Below, piece by piece: positions 16,711-25,331 of a DNA stretch of 35,557 bases. The notes beneath the pieces are model-generated. The model did not search any database. It was not told the DNA's origin and saw only the letters and a program-made list of their open reading frames with translations. The DNA is from Azospirillum griseum (GTDB taxonomy: Bacteria > Pseudomonadota > Alphaproteobacteria > Azospirillales > Azospirillaceae). Made by a program: the position numbers and the translations under genes. Position 1 is the stretch's first letter; every line of letters begins with the position of its first letter. The DNA lies in assembly GCF_003966125.1 (NCBI RefSeq), contig NZ_RXMA01000038.1:1-35557 (forward strand), written 5' to 3'.

Positions 16711-17727
16711 TCAGTGATGGTGCCCATGCACGGCGCATCGGTGGGGAATGCCGGGCGCACGGCCTCTGATCTTGTTGCGGAAGGCCCAGCGAGCTTCCAT
16801 ACGAGCGGCGAAATTCTCCACCACCGGCGTGCCGGAGAACTCGGCGTAGAGCACGCCGACATTCTGCGCCAGGAAATCGGCGCGCTTGAGATGGGCAAAG
16901 CGCCCGAGATGGTCGAACAGGTCGAGGGCGGCGTCCTCCACCGGCATGCCCGCGTCGTAACGACGGCGCGCCTCGTCCTTGATGAACAGTGCGTAATCGC
17001 GGTGGCGACGCACCTCCTCGGTGCCGCAGACCCCGCCATGGCCGGGCACATACACGGCCGCGTCCCAGGCCAGCAGCTGGTCGCACACCGCAATCCAGTT
17101 GCCGATGTGCGGGTGATTCATCACCAGATGGCAATCGTTGAACATCAGATCGCCGGTGAAGACGACGCCACTGTCGGGCACATGCACCAGAACGTCGCTT
17201 TCGGTGTGGGCCGGCCCCATCTCCACCAGCTCGACCCGCTTGTCGCCGACCATGACGGTCAGGGCGCGGTTGAAGGTTTCGGTCGGCGGCACATAGGTGA
17301 CGCCGTCCATCTGAAAGTCGTCGGCCCCCATCTCCGTCATCAACTGGCGGGCGCCGCCGGTCAGCTTGTCGATGCCCTTCACCATTCGCTCGATGTGGCG
17401 GTAGGTGTTGGCGCAGCCGTCGGTCATGATGATCCGCGCCCCATTCATCAGCGTGTTCCCCGCTGTGTGGTCCGGGTCGGAATGGGTGTTGACCAGGGTG
17501 CCGATGCGCTTTGCCGCCGGGGTCGCCGCCGCCATGCACGCCAGCATGTCGCGCGTGCGCGGCAGATCGATCAGCGTGTCCACCAACAGCGACTGGTCGC
17601 CATCCGTCACCAGTCCGGCGTTTGACAGGCAGAACCCCCCGTCGGGTTGAAGCCAGCAATACAGCCCGTCGGCAACCTGATGAAGCCCCTGGGTGAAGGT
17701 CCAAGACTGTGTGTGGACGGCGGTCAT
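16711..17727 (-). CDS. MBL-fold metallo-hydrolase 1 (variant HxDxDH motif)
   Basis: A 338-residue metallo-beta-lactamase-fold hydrolase. Metal-site residues: His82, Asp84, Asp86 and His87 in NTHSDPDHTAGN, His in GPAHTESD, Asp in VFTGDLMF and His in VPGHGGV. The canonical HxHxDH is replaced by HxDxDH, a variant seen in some MBL families. The C-terminus ends in a short His-rich tail (HRCAVHGHHH). The start overlaps the FAH gene stop by ATGA. A paralogue with canonical HAHPDH sits at 30849-31856, also downstream of a FAH gene. Probable hydrolysis of an ester, lactone or thioester intermediate; substrate unknown. Confidence 0.88.
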   Translation of the reverse strand: MTAVHTQSWTFTQGLHQVADGLYCWLQPDGGFCLSNAGLVTDGDQSLLVDTLIDLPRTRDMLACMAAATPAAKRIGTLVNTHSDPDHTAGNTLMNGARIIMTDGCANTYRHIERMVKGIDKLTGGARQLMTEMGADDFQMDGVTYVPPTETFNRALTVMVGDKRVELVEMGPAHTESDVLVHVPDSGVVFTGDLMFNDCHLVMNHPHIGNWIAVCDQLLAWDAAVYVPGHGGVCGTEEVRRHRDYALFIKDEARRRYDAGMPVEDAALDLFDHLGRFAHLKRADFLAQNVGVLYAEFSGTPVVENFAARMEARWAFRNKIRGRAPGIPHRCAVHGHHH

Positions 17728-18722
17728 GACGCGGCCCTCCCGGTGCGGCGCAGGATGCGGTTGCGCAGGATGCCGATGCCATCAACCTCCAGTTCGATGA
17801 CGTCGCCATCGTTGAGGTAACGGTCGTTCTCCATGCCGCAGCCGGTTCCGACCGTTCCCGACCCAAAGAAATCGCCGGGATAGAGCGTGGTCGACTCGCT
17901 CATGTGGGCGATCACCTGTTCAAAGGTCCGGCCCATGGTGTTGCTGGAGGAATTGCACCAGACCTCGCCATTGACCCGCGCGATCATGCGCAGATTGTAG
18001 GGATCGGGGATCTCGTCGGCCGTCACCAGACACGGCCCCATGACGTTGCCGGTGTCGAACTCCTTGCTTTTGCCGCCAAAGCGCGCCTCACGCGCCTGCA
18101 TGTCACGGGCGGACAGGTCGTTGAACACCGTGTAGCCGAAGATGTAGGAGCGGGCCTGATCGTAGGGGATGTCCTTGCCGCGCTTGCCGATGTAGAAGCC
18201 GAATTCCAGCTCGAAATCCATCTGTTCGGAAAAGCTCGGCCACTCGATGTCATCCTCCGGCCCGATCACCGCGTGACGGTTGCAGGCGTGGAAGCGTGGA
18301 AGCTCGTAATAATCAGCGGGCAGCTTCAGCAGCCCCTGATCGACAAAGCGCTGGAACGCCGCCTCGGGATCGACCTCCTTGGCGGCGCGGCGGCGGTAGT
18401 CGCGCTGCATCATGTTCAGCATGTGTTGGGGAAAGCAGGCCCAATCGCGGATGGATTCCGGTTTTGGCACCGGAGCGGCCAGACGCACCGCCGCGCGGTC
18501 CAACAGGTCATCCGCACGACCGCGCTGCGCCGCCGCCACACAGTCCCGCGCCCGGCCGAGCGCATCCTCGCCAGCGGCGATCAAGGCCAGCATCGACGCG
18601 AAATCCGCGTCGCCCGCCGTGGCGGCGGTCAGATCAACAACGCGCGTGTCGCCATCGATCAAGGCACCGACGCGCTGCGGGCCATCGGCCCGCCCCGCCG
18701 GGGTGAAAGTCACAAGACGCAT
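17724..18722 (-). CDS. Fumarylacetoacetate hydrolase (FAH)-family protein 1
   Basis: A 332-residue member of the FAH superfamily, which cleaves C-C bonds of beta-diketo acids or hydrates/decarboxylates oxo-acids in aromatic lower pathways. Seen: an N-terminal domain starting MRLVTFTPAG, then the FAH core with metal ligands in MDFELEFGFYIGKRGKDI and FGYTVFNDLSARDMQ, and C-terminal GDVIELEVDGIGILRNRI. A strong GAGGAGG ribosome site precedes the ATG at 18722. It follows the CoA-transferase gene by 59 bp and overlaps the MBL gene. A shorter paralogue is encoded at 29046-29957. Confidence 0.9.
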   Translation of the reverse strand: MRLVTFTPAGRADGPQRVGALIDGDTRVVDLTAATAGDADFASMLALIAAGEDALGRARDCVAAAQRGRADDLLDRAAVRLAAPVPKPESIRDWACFPQHMLNMMQRDYRRRAAKEVDPEAAFQRFVDQGLLKLPADYYELPRFHACNRHAVIGPEDDIEWPSFSEQMDFELEFGFYIGKRGKDIPYDQARSYIFGYTVFNDLSARDMQAREARFGGKSKEFDTGNVMGPCLVTADEIPDPYNLRMIARVNGEVWCNSSSNTMGRTFEQVIAHMSESTTLYPGDFFGSGTVGTGCGMENDRYLNDGDVIELEVDGIGILRNRILRRTGRAAS

Positions 18723-18781
18723 GGAACCCTCCTCGCACCCAAATTCTTTTCAAAACCACCCAAGGCCACGGCCTCCCGGCT

Positions 18782-20032
18782 TCACGCCGGATCGGACAGC
18801 GGTGCTGCGACGCCGACCACTCCCGCAACGACAACGCGGTCGATGGCATCGACGTCCATCCCCAGCCATTGAGCCAGAACACGGTGGCTGTCCTCGCCCA
18901 GCCGGGGCGGGAAGCGCGGGGCATCCTCCGCCGCGCCCCCGGTGAAGCGGTCGTCAGACAGCTTCATCGGGTTGCCAACCAGGGCAGCGGATCGGCCATC
19001 CTCCGTGTCCATCTCCACCACCATGCGACGGCCATGGGCGCGGGCGTCGGCCAGCGCCTCCGGAACCGTTTTGATCGGCGCGGCGGGAACCCCGGCCGCC
19101 GACAGACGGCCGACCCATCCGACGGCGGTGTCGGTCAGGAAGGCCGGTTCCAGGATCGCCCACAGCGCCTCCTTGTGGCGCAAACGCTCCCGACCATTGG
19201 CAAAACGGGGATCGTCGATCCGGTCGGCCAGCCCAAGGCATTGGCACAGCCCGCGCCACATGCCTTCGGTGTTGGCCGTCACCACCAATTCACGCCCGTC
19301 GCCCGCCCGGAAGGAGCGGTAGGTCGGAATGGAATCATGCCGTGCGCCCTGCGGCTTGGGCGTCGTTCCGGCGACCAGCGCGTAGGCCCCCTGATAGGAC
19401 AGCATCGACAATTGGCAATCGAGCATCGACACGTCGATCAACCGCCCCTGCCCGTTCACCGCGCGCGCGGCGAGCGCCGACGTGACGGCGATGGCGGCGT
19501 ACATTCCGGCAACCATGTCGCCCGCCGGAATGCCCAGCCGCACCGCCGGGCGTCCCTCTTCACCGGTCAGGCTCATCACACCGGACAGGGCCTGCACGAT
19601 CATGTCGTAGGCGGGAAGGTCGCGCCACGGGCCGGTCTGACCGAAACCGCTGATCGACGCCCAGATCAGGGCCGGATGCTCCCGCCGCAGCGCTTCGGGA
19701 TCCAGCCCCAGACGCGTGGCGACGCCGGGGCGGTAATTTTCGATCACCACATCGGCCCGTGCGATCAGGCGGCGCACCAGCGCCACCCCGTCGGGCGATT
19801 TCAGATCAATGGCGATGCTGCCCTTGTTGCGGTTGCAGCTCAGGTAATAAGCGCTGTCCTCGCCCACGAAATGGGGTGGGATGGCGCGGCTGGAATCGCC
19901 GCCGTCGGTCCGTTCGACCTTCAGCACCTCCGCCCCCAGATCACCCAGAATCTGGGTGCAATAGGGGCCGGACAGGAAGGTGGTCAGATCGACGACGCGC
20001 AGCCCGGCCAGCGGTGTTGCGGCGGCGGTCAT
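18782..20032 (-). CDS. CaiB/BaiF-type (family III) CoA-transferase
   Basis: A 416-residue class III CoA-transferase that moves CoA between acyl-CoA and a free acid, activating a substrate acid for degradation. Seen: LRVVDLTTFLSGPYCTQILG at the start, GAEVLKVER, NRNKGSIAIDLK, VVIENYRPGV, and IPAGDMVAGMYAAIAV, whose Asp occupies the catalytic position of formyl-CoA transferase-type enzymes. The ATG overlaps the thiolase stop (ATGA). In pathways such as anaerobic toluene degradation, enzymes of this family partner with a thiolase and a DUF35 protein, the same trio seen here; here that is analogy only. Confidence 0.92.
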   Translation of the reverse strand: MTAAATPLAGLRVVDLTTFLSGPYCTQILGDLGAEVLKVERTDGGDSSRAIPPHFVGEDSAYYLSCNRNKGSIAIDLKSPDGVALVRRLIARADVVIENYRPGVATRLGLDPEALRREHPALIWASISGFGQTGPWRDLPAYDMIVQALSGVMSLTGEEGRPAVRLGIPAGDMVAGMYAAIAVTSALAARAVNGQGRLIDVSMLDCQLSMLSYQGAYALVAGTTPKPQGARHDSIPTYRSFRAGDGRELVVTANTEGMWRGLCQCLGLADRIDDPRFANGRERLRHKEALWAILEPAFLTDTAVGWVGRLSAAGVPAAPIKTVPEALADARAHGRRMVVEMDTEDGRSAALVGNPMKLSDDRFTGGAAEDAPRFPPRLGEDSHRVLAQWLGMDVDAIDRVVVAGVVGVAAPLSDPA

Positions 20033-21171
20033 GACGCGCGCTCGAAGATGTGGACGGTGCAGGCCCCGTGGTCCAGGCCGGAAATGCCGCCGCCGGTGAC
20101 GTGGGTCAACGCCAGGCGGGCGTTCGGAATCTGACGCGCTCCGGCCTGATCGGTCAGGTGCCAGAAGGCTTCAACCACCTGGGCGACGCCGCTGCACCCG
20201 ACCGGGTGGCCCTTGGCCAACAGTCCGCCGCTGGGGTTGACCACCGTGCGCCCACCCTGGCTGGTCGCCCCCGACCGCAGCAGCGCGGCGGAATGTCCCG
20301 GCTTGCACAGGCCCAGCGCCTCGTAATAGACCAGCTCGGCGATGGTGAAGGCGTCGTGCAGTTCGACCAGATCGAGATCCTTTGGATCGACCTCCGCCAC
20401 CTCATAGGCCTCTGCCGCTGAATGATAGGTGATCTCCGGGCGGAGCATGTCGCGAAAGCCGGTGGTTGCGGTCCCGGAATGCAGGACCGACGCCCGCACC
20501 CTCAGCCCCGACTTGCCCAGACGGCGGAAACGCCCTTCGGACACCACCACCAGGGCGGCGGCCCCGTCGCCGGTTGGACAACATTGGAACAGGGTCAGGG
20601 GATCGCAGATGACGCGGGAGGCCAGAACCTCCTCCACCGTCGCCGCCTTGCGGATCTGGGCAAAGGGGTTGGTCATGCCGTGCCGCCGCGCCTTGACCGC
20701 CACCGCCGCCAGATCGGCCGGTGTGGCGTCGCGTTCATGCAGGTAGCGGCGCGCGCGCATGGCGTAGAGAGCGGGCATGACCATGCCCTGCCGCACCTCC
20801 CAATCCTCCGTCACCAGCGGCAGGGTGCCGCCGCCGAACTGGGTCAGCTTGTCCACGCCGATGACCAGCGCGACATCGACGATCCCCGCCTCGACCGCCT
20901 GGCAGGCCGCCTGCACCGCCGACGCACCGCCCGAACAGGCGTTGTCGATGTTGACCACCGGCACGCCACCGATTCCCAGATCCTTGACGATCCGCTGGCC
21001 GGTCAACATGCCGCCGAAGGCGTGACCGCAATAGACCGCCCCAATGTCCGCACGGCTCAAGCCGGATTCGCGGATCGCCCGCCGCACCGGCGGCACGGCC
21101 AGCCCGGCGTAGGAGGCGTTGGTGTGTTTGCCCATGGGGATCATCGCCCCGGAGAGGATGTAGGCCGACAT
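20029..21171 (-). CDS. Thiolase-family protein, SCP-x/BbsB-like
   Basis: A 380-residue thiolase-fold protein. The nucleophilic Cys79 is present in NIDNACSGGASAV, with His in VELHDAFTIAEL and in LLAKGHPVGCSG. The C-terminal Cys of classical thiolases (CxGGG) is replaced by HVTGGGISGLD, as in SCP-x-type enzymes and relatives. It would cleave a 3-oxoacyl-CoA or act in a retro-aldol/Claisen step. TGATG links it to the upstream DUF35 gene, and DUF35 proteins are known obligate partners of SCP-x-like thiolases and aldolases (BbsA-BbsB, ChsH2-Ltp2). The pair probably forms a heteromeric complex. Confidence 0.9.
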   Translation of the reverse strand: MSAYILSGAMIPMGKHTNASYAGLAVPPVRRAIRESGLSRADIGAVYCGHAFGGMLTGQRIVKDLGIGGVPVVNIDNACSGGASAVQAACQAVEAGIVDVALVIGVDKLTQFGGGTLPLVTEDWEVRQGMVMPALYAMRARRYLHERDATPADLAAVAVKARRHGMTNPFAQIRKAATVEEVLASRVICDPLTLFQCCPTGDGAAALVVVSEGRFRRLGKSGLRVRASVLHSGTATTGFRDMLRPEITYHSAAEAYEVAEVDPKDLDLVELHDAFTIAELVYYEALGLCKPGHSAALLRSGATSQGGRTVVNPSGGLLAKGHPVGCSGVAQVVEAFWHLTDQAGARQIPNARLALTHVTGGGISGLDHGACTVHIFERAS

Positions 21172-21608
21172 CAGCGCATGTCCTTTTCTTCAACGCTCGC
21201 GGGGGCAAAGCGCCAGCCATCCCCCGTGTCGGGGACCAGACGCACCACCTGATCGCAGCGCAGTTCCGCCGGATCACCATCGATGGCGGCCAGAACGCGG
21301 ACGTTCTTCGGCAAATCGACGTAACCAATGGTGTAGGGCACCTCCCGCGTCGCCGAGACATGGACGACCGAAAAGGAATAGAGCGTGCCCAGGCTGTCCA
21401 AGGCCGCCGGGTGGATGTTCGTTCCGCCGCAATTGGGGCAAACCGGACGGCTCGGGGCCATCCGCGCGCTACAATCGCCGCACTCCCCGCCCATCACCGT
21501 GTGTTCGCCCAACGGCGTTCGGGCAACCAGCCTCTCCGTTTCCCCCAGATCAAGGTTGGGCATGGTGTCATCGGGCCGTTCTCCGGCGGGTTTGTCGTGT
21601 GTGTCCAT
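21171..21608 (-). CDS. DUF35 zinc-ribbon/OB-fold protein (thiolase partner)
   Basis: A 145-residue protein with a zinc ribbon (GGECGDCSARMAPSRPVCPNCGG split as CGDC and CPNC, about residues 42-62), then an OB-fold (TLYSFSVVHVSATREVPYTI and VDLPKNVRVLAAIDG). This is the DUF35 family (rubredoxin-like zinc ribbon plus OB), which binds acyl-CoA and associates with SCP-x-like thiolases. GGGAGA precedes the ATG at 21608; an internal Met16 is a possible alternative. The coding sequence overlaps the thiolase start by one base, supporting equimolar expression. Confidence 0.9.
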   Translation of the reverse strand: MDTHDKPAGERPDDTMPNLDLGETERLVARTPLGEHTVMGGECGDCSARMAPSRPVCPNCGGTNIHPAALDSLGTLYSFSVVHVSATREVPYTIGYVDLPKNVRVLAAIDGDPAELRCDQVVRLVPDTGDGWRFAPASVEEKDMR

Positions 21609-21635
21609 GATCGCGGTCTCCCAACACCGGCGCGC

Positions 21636-24059
21636 TCAGGCGGCCGGAACACTGGCGTCTTTGGTCAGGGGGGTGGGGCGGGGGGTGGCGTGGTGGGAGT
21701 CCCCCACCAGCAGGACGCTGGCGAGCGCCGGAACCAGGATCAACGCACCCGCCATGTTGACGAGGAAGCAGAAGGCCAGCAACACGCCCATGTCCGCCTG
21801 GAACTTGATGGGCGAAAGGATCCAGGTGGCCACCGCCACCGCCAGCGTCACGCCGGTCAACAGCACAACCCGCCCGGTGAAGCGCAGGGTTTCCAAATAG
21901 GCCGTCGACAGGCTGGCCCCGGTTTTCAGATGCACCCGCAGGATGCTGATGATGTACAGGGCGTAATCGACGCCGATGCCCACCCCCAGCGCGATGACCG
22001 GCAGGGTCGCTACCTTCACGCCGATCCCCAGCTCGGCCATCAGCGCTTCGGCCAGGATCGAGGTCAGAACCAGCGGAAGGATGGCGCAGACCACCGCCCG
22101 CCAACTGCGGAAGGTGACGAAGCACAGCAGCGTCACCGCGCCATACACCCAATAGAGCATGTCGCGGCTGGCCTCTTCGACCACCATATTGGTGGCGGCC
22201 TCGATCCCCGAATTGCCCGCAGCCAGCAAAATCCGCGCGCCCGGTGTCGGGTTGTCGGCGATGAAGCCCTGGACGACGCCGATCACCCGTTTCAGCGTCG
22301 CCGCCTTGTGGTCCAGCAACGACACGCGGACCTGCGACAGCGTGCAGGCGCGGTTCACGAACTCCAACGGAGCGGTGCCCGACAGCGGATTCAGCGCCGC
22401 TTGGTTGGGGGTCAATTCGAACCATTTCGGATTCCCTTCGGCCCCCAACTGGGTCATCAGCCGGGCGAAGGACGACAGGCTGGCGGTGGTCGCCACCCCC
22501 GGCTCTTGCCGCAACCGCCATTCCAGCGCGTCGATGGTGGCCAGAACCCCGTAATCGGTGCATTTCTCGGCGGGTGTGGCGACCAGCAGAATGAGCGTGT
22601 CGGTGCTGGTGGCATAGCGCGCCGTCAGATAGGCGTTGTCGAGGTTGTAGCGGGAGTCCCTGCGCAATTCCGGCGCGCCGGGGTCGATGTCGCCGATCTG
22701 CACCCCCTTGGCCACCACCCAGCCGCCGCCCGCCACGGCCAGCGACGCCGCCAGCGCCCCCACCGCCCAGCCGCGCCGGGTGAAGAGGTCCAGGAAGCGC
22801 CAGGCGGCGTTTCCGCCAGCATCGGTGCTGTCACGCAGGCTGCGCTGCGCCGCCGCCGGGCTGACACCGGTCACGCTCAACAGCACGGGCAGCAGGATCA
22901 GGTTGGTGAAGACAAGGATGGTGACGCCGAGACTGGCGGTCAGCGCCAGTTCGCGGATGACCTCGATCTTGATGATGAGGAGAACGGCAAAGCCGACCGT
23001 GTCGCAGACCAGCGCGGCAAACCCGGCAAAGAACAGGCGGCGGAAGGTCAGGCGGGCGGCGGTCAGCCGGTCGGCCCCACGCCCGATGTCCTGCATCACG
23101 CCGTTCATCTTCTGCGACCCGTGGCTCATGCCAATGGCAAAGACCAGGAACGGGACCAGGGTCGAATAGGGGTCCAACTCCAGCCCCAACAGCGGCAAGA
23201 GGCCCAGTTGCCACACCACCGCCGCCAGCGAGCAGGCCACCACCAGCACGGTGGAGCGGGCGCAGCGCGTGTACCAATAGACCACGGCCATCGAGATCAA
23301 CACGGCGAAGGCGAAGAAGGTCAGGACCTGCACCGCCCCGTCGATCATGTCGCCAACGATCTTGGCAAAGCCGACGACGCGCACGCGGATGACCCCGGTG
23401 GAGTGGGTGGCTCGGATCTCCTCCAGCTTTTGGGAGAGCTGCCGGTAATCGATGCGCGGATGCCCGGCCCCGTCGTTGAGCGGGGCGAGGATCAGGCTGG
23501 ATTGCCAATCGGTTGCCACCAACCGGCCGATCTGGCCGGACCGTTCGATGTTCAGGCGCAGACGCGCCATCGCCGCCGGAGAGCCGTCGAATTTGGAATC
23601 GATGACCTCGCCACCTTCCAGCCCCTCTTCCGTCACCGCCAGCCAGCGGGTGTTGGGGGTCCAGATCGACATCATGTAGGGCCGGTTGACGCCGGGCAGC
23701 AGATAGACGGCGTCGTTGACCTTCTGCACGGTTTGGAGATAGGCGGGGTCAAGAATGGAACCGCCGTCGGTCCGTTCGACGATCACCCGAAGAACATTGC
23801 CTTGCGAGGCCAGATCGGCCCGGTTGTCCATGTAGGTTTGGATGAAGGGATGATCGACGGGAATCATCCGTTCGTAGCTGGCGTTGACCGTCAAGCGGGT
23901 CATCTGGACGCCAAGCCCCAGCGTGATGAGCGCGCAGACGACCAGGATCGCCACACGGTTGTTGAACACCAGCCGTTCCAGCCAGGTGCCGGAGCGCGGA
24001 TCCAAGCGCAAGGTGTCTTCGGAAGCGCCGACCCGCAGCCCATCGCTTTCGGTCATCAT
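21636..24059 (-). CDS. RND/MMPL-family transporter
   Basis: An inner-membrane transporter of 807 residues. TM1 lies at about residues 36-52 (VAILVVCALITLGLGVQM). A large periplasmic loop follows, then a five- to six-helix bundle (FFAFAVLISMAVVYWY, VLVVACSLAAVVWQLGLL, LVPFLVFAIGMSHGSQKMNG), a second loop from about 450, and a second bundle with GVGIGVDYALYIISILR. This two-repeat layout is that of MMPL/HpnN-like RND proteins, proton-driven carriers of lipids and hydrophobic compounds. AAGGAG overlaps the preceding gene's stop and sets the ATG at 24059. It is encoded with DUF1302, DUF1329 and YCF48 proteins and probably works with them. Confidence 0.92.
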   Translation of the reverse strand: MMTESDGLRVGASEDTLRLDPRSGTWLERLVFNNRVAILVVCALITLGLGVQMTRLTVNASYERMIPVDHPFIQTYMDNRADLASQGNVLRVIVERTDGGSILDPAYLQTVQKVNDAVYLLPGVNRPYMMSIWTPNTRWLAVTEEGLEGGEVIDSKFDGSPAAMARLRLNIERSGQIGRLVATDWQSSLILAPLNDGAGHPRIDYRQLSQKLEEIRATHSTGVIRVRVVGFAKIVGDMIDGAVQVLTFFAFAVLISMAVVYWYTRCARSTVLVVACSLAAVVWQLGLLPLLGLELDPYSTLVPFLVFAIGMSHGSQKMNGVMQDIGRGADRLTAARLTFRRLFFAGFAALVCDTVGFAVLLIIKIEVIRELALTASLGVTILVFTNLILLPVLLSVTGVSPAAAQRSLRDSTDAGGNAAWRFLDLFTRRGWAVGALAASLAVAGGGWVVAKGVQIGDIDPGAPELRRDSRYNLDNAYLTARYATSTDTLILLVATPAEKCTDYGVLATIDALEWRLRQEPGVATTASLSSFARLMTQLGAEGNPKWFELTPNQAALNPLSGTAPLEFVNRACTLSQVRVSLLDHKAATLKRVIGVVQGFIADNPTPGARILLAAGNSGIEAATNMVVEEASRDMLYWVYGAVTLLCFVTFRSWRAVVCAILPLVLTSILAEALMAELGIGVKVATLPVIALGVGIGVDYALYIISILRVHLKTGASLSTAYLETLRFTGRVVLLTGVTLAVAVATWILSPIKFQADMGVLLAFCFLVNMAGALILVPALASVLLVGDSHHATPRPTPLTKDASVPAA

Positions 24060-24064
24060 GATGG

Positions 24065-25282
24065 TCACTCCTTGCCGATCAGCACGTCGGCCGGGATCCG
24101 CTTTGGTCCGGCAACCCCAACCGCGATGACGGTCCCATGTTCGGTGACGTCCAACCCCGCGATGGGGGGAAGCCGCAACGCCAGCGGCGTCAGCTTGGTC
24201 AAACCGGCATCGCTGACCGCCAACCCGCCGGATTGGTCGGCCAACAGCACCCGCCCGTCGGGCAGGGCCACGCCGCCGGTAAAGGCCGCCTGCCCCGTCC
24301 AGGCGATGGGACGCCACGTCGATCCGCCGTCGCCCGACACGAAGACGCGCCCACGCAACCCGTACAGCACCAGCCGCGCACCGCTGCGCAGCGCGCCGAA
24401 AAAGCTGCCTTCATAAGGCGAGGTCAATTCCTCGAACGGGCCGTTGCGGGTGGTGGCGCGCAGCAGCAAACCCAGTTCGCCCGCCACCAGCGCGCCGTCC
24501 CCATCGCTTTGGATCCCATACAGATGATGGCCCTGCCGGTGGCCCAGCCGGGCGCTGATCGACGACCAGCGGGCACCGCCATCCTGGGTGGCAAAGGCGA
24601 TGCCGTTGGCCCCGATCACCGTCGCCCGTTGCTCGTCCTCCACCAGAAGATTGAGGAAAGGCCAACCCGGACCGTCGGCCCGCTGGCGTTCAACCATGCG
24701 CAGCCACCCCGCCGCCATGGCGTCGCCAGGGTGGCGGGCCGCTTCCTCCTTGGCCGCCGCCAATTCCAGGTCGTTCGCCGTGATGCCGCTCAACTGGGTG
24801 ATCCAGGTCTCGCCGCCGTCGCGCGTGTGCAGAACGACGCCGAGATGACCGGTGGCCCAGCCGACGCGGGCACTGGCGAAGCGCACCGCCGTGAGCGTGA
24901 CGTCCACGGTCGTCCGGGCCACCCGCCACTGCGCGCCGTCGTCGTCGGACAACAGGATCAGGCCGTGCAGACCAACCGCCACCATCCGCTTTCCAGCGCG
25001 GGCGACGGCGATCATGCCGATCCGCTCCGGTTGGACCGGAATGCGTGCCGGGTGGCTCAGAACCCGATGGATCGCGGCGGTGGCGGGAGCGGAGAGCGAA
25101 CCGTCGGTCGCCGGGCCGTTCGGCACCGCCGCCAGCGGCGTGGACGGCAGGGCCGTCCACGCGATGGCAAGGCCGGAGAGGGCCAAGCCAACCGTCATGA
25201 CACCGGCGGTCAAGGAACCGGGGGTGTCGCAACCGCATCGGCCAAACCACCGCCGTGCCGCGCGTGAGTGTGTGCGCGTCAT
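24065..25282 (-). CDS. YCF48/BNR-repeat beta-propeller protein, membrane-anchored or exported
   Basis: A 405-residue protein with an N-terminal hydrophobic segment (LTAGVMTVGLALSGLAIAW) after a basic stretch, i.e. a signal anchor or signal peptide. Repeated propeller blades follow, with the DGGxxW pattern of BNR/YCF48 proteins: LSDDDGAQWRVART, TRDGGETWITQLS, TQDGGARWSSISA and SGDGGSTWRPIA. Proteins of this kind assemble or chaperone membrane complexes (YCF48 in photosystem II), and they recur next to RND genes of this type. It acts presumably in the periplasm with the RND transporter, whose start lies only 5 bp beyond its stop. The molecular role is unknown. Confidence 0.85.
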   Translation of the reverse strand: MTRTHSRAARRWFGRCGCDTPGSLTAGVMTVGLALSGLAIAWTALPSTPLAAVPNGPATDGSLSAPATAAIHRVLSHPARIPVQPERIGMIAVARAGKRMVAVGLHGLILLSDDDGAQWRVARTTVDVTLTAVRFASARVGWATGHLGVVLHTRDGGETWITQLSGITANDLELAAAKEEAARHPGDAMAAGWLRMVERQRADGPGWPFLNLLVEDEQRATVIGANGIAFATQDGGARWSSISARLGHRQGHHLYGIQSDGDGALVAGELGLLLRATTRNGPFEELTSPYEGSFFGALRSGARLVLYGLRGRVFVSGDGGSTWRPIAWTGQAAFTGGVALPDGRVLLADQSGGLAVSDAGLTKLTPLALRLPPIAGLDVTEHGTVIAVGVAGPKRIPADVLIGKE

Positions 25283-25331
25283 TGTACGGAAACCGCGAGT
25301 GAGGGTTGTGGGAGCGGGGCGAGCCGCCGCG

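Noticed and set aside
16175..17866. A 563-residue minus-strand frame joining the NTF2-like protein to upstream sequence
   Set aside because: Only the last 145 residues look like a protein. The upstream part is an out-of-frame reading of the MBL gene and has no ribosome site.
21360..24416. A 1018-residue open frame on the plus strand
   Set aside because: It is antisense to the RND, DUF35 and thiolase region. Its translation is low-complexity (His, Gln, Gly, Arg rich) with no domain and comes from the high-GC third-position bias of the real genes.
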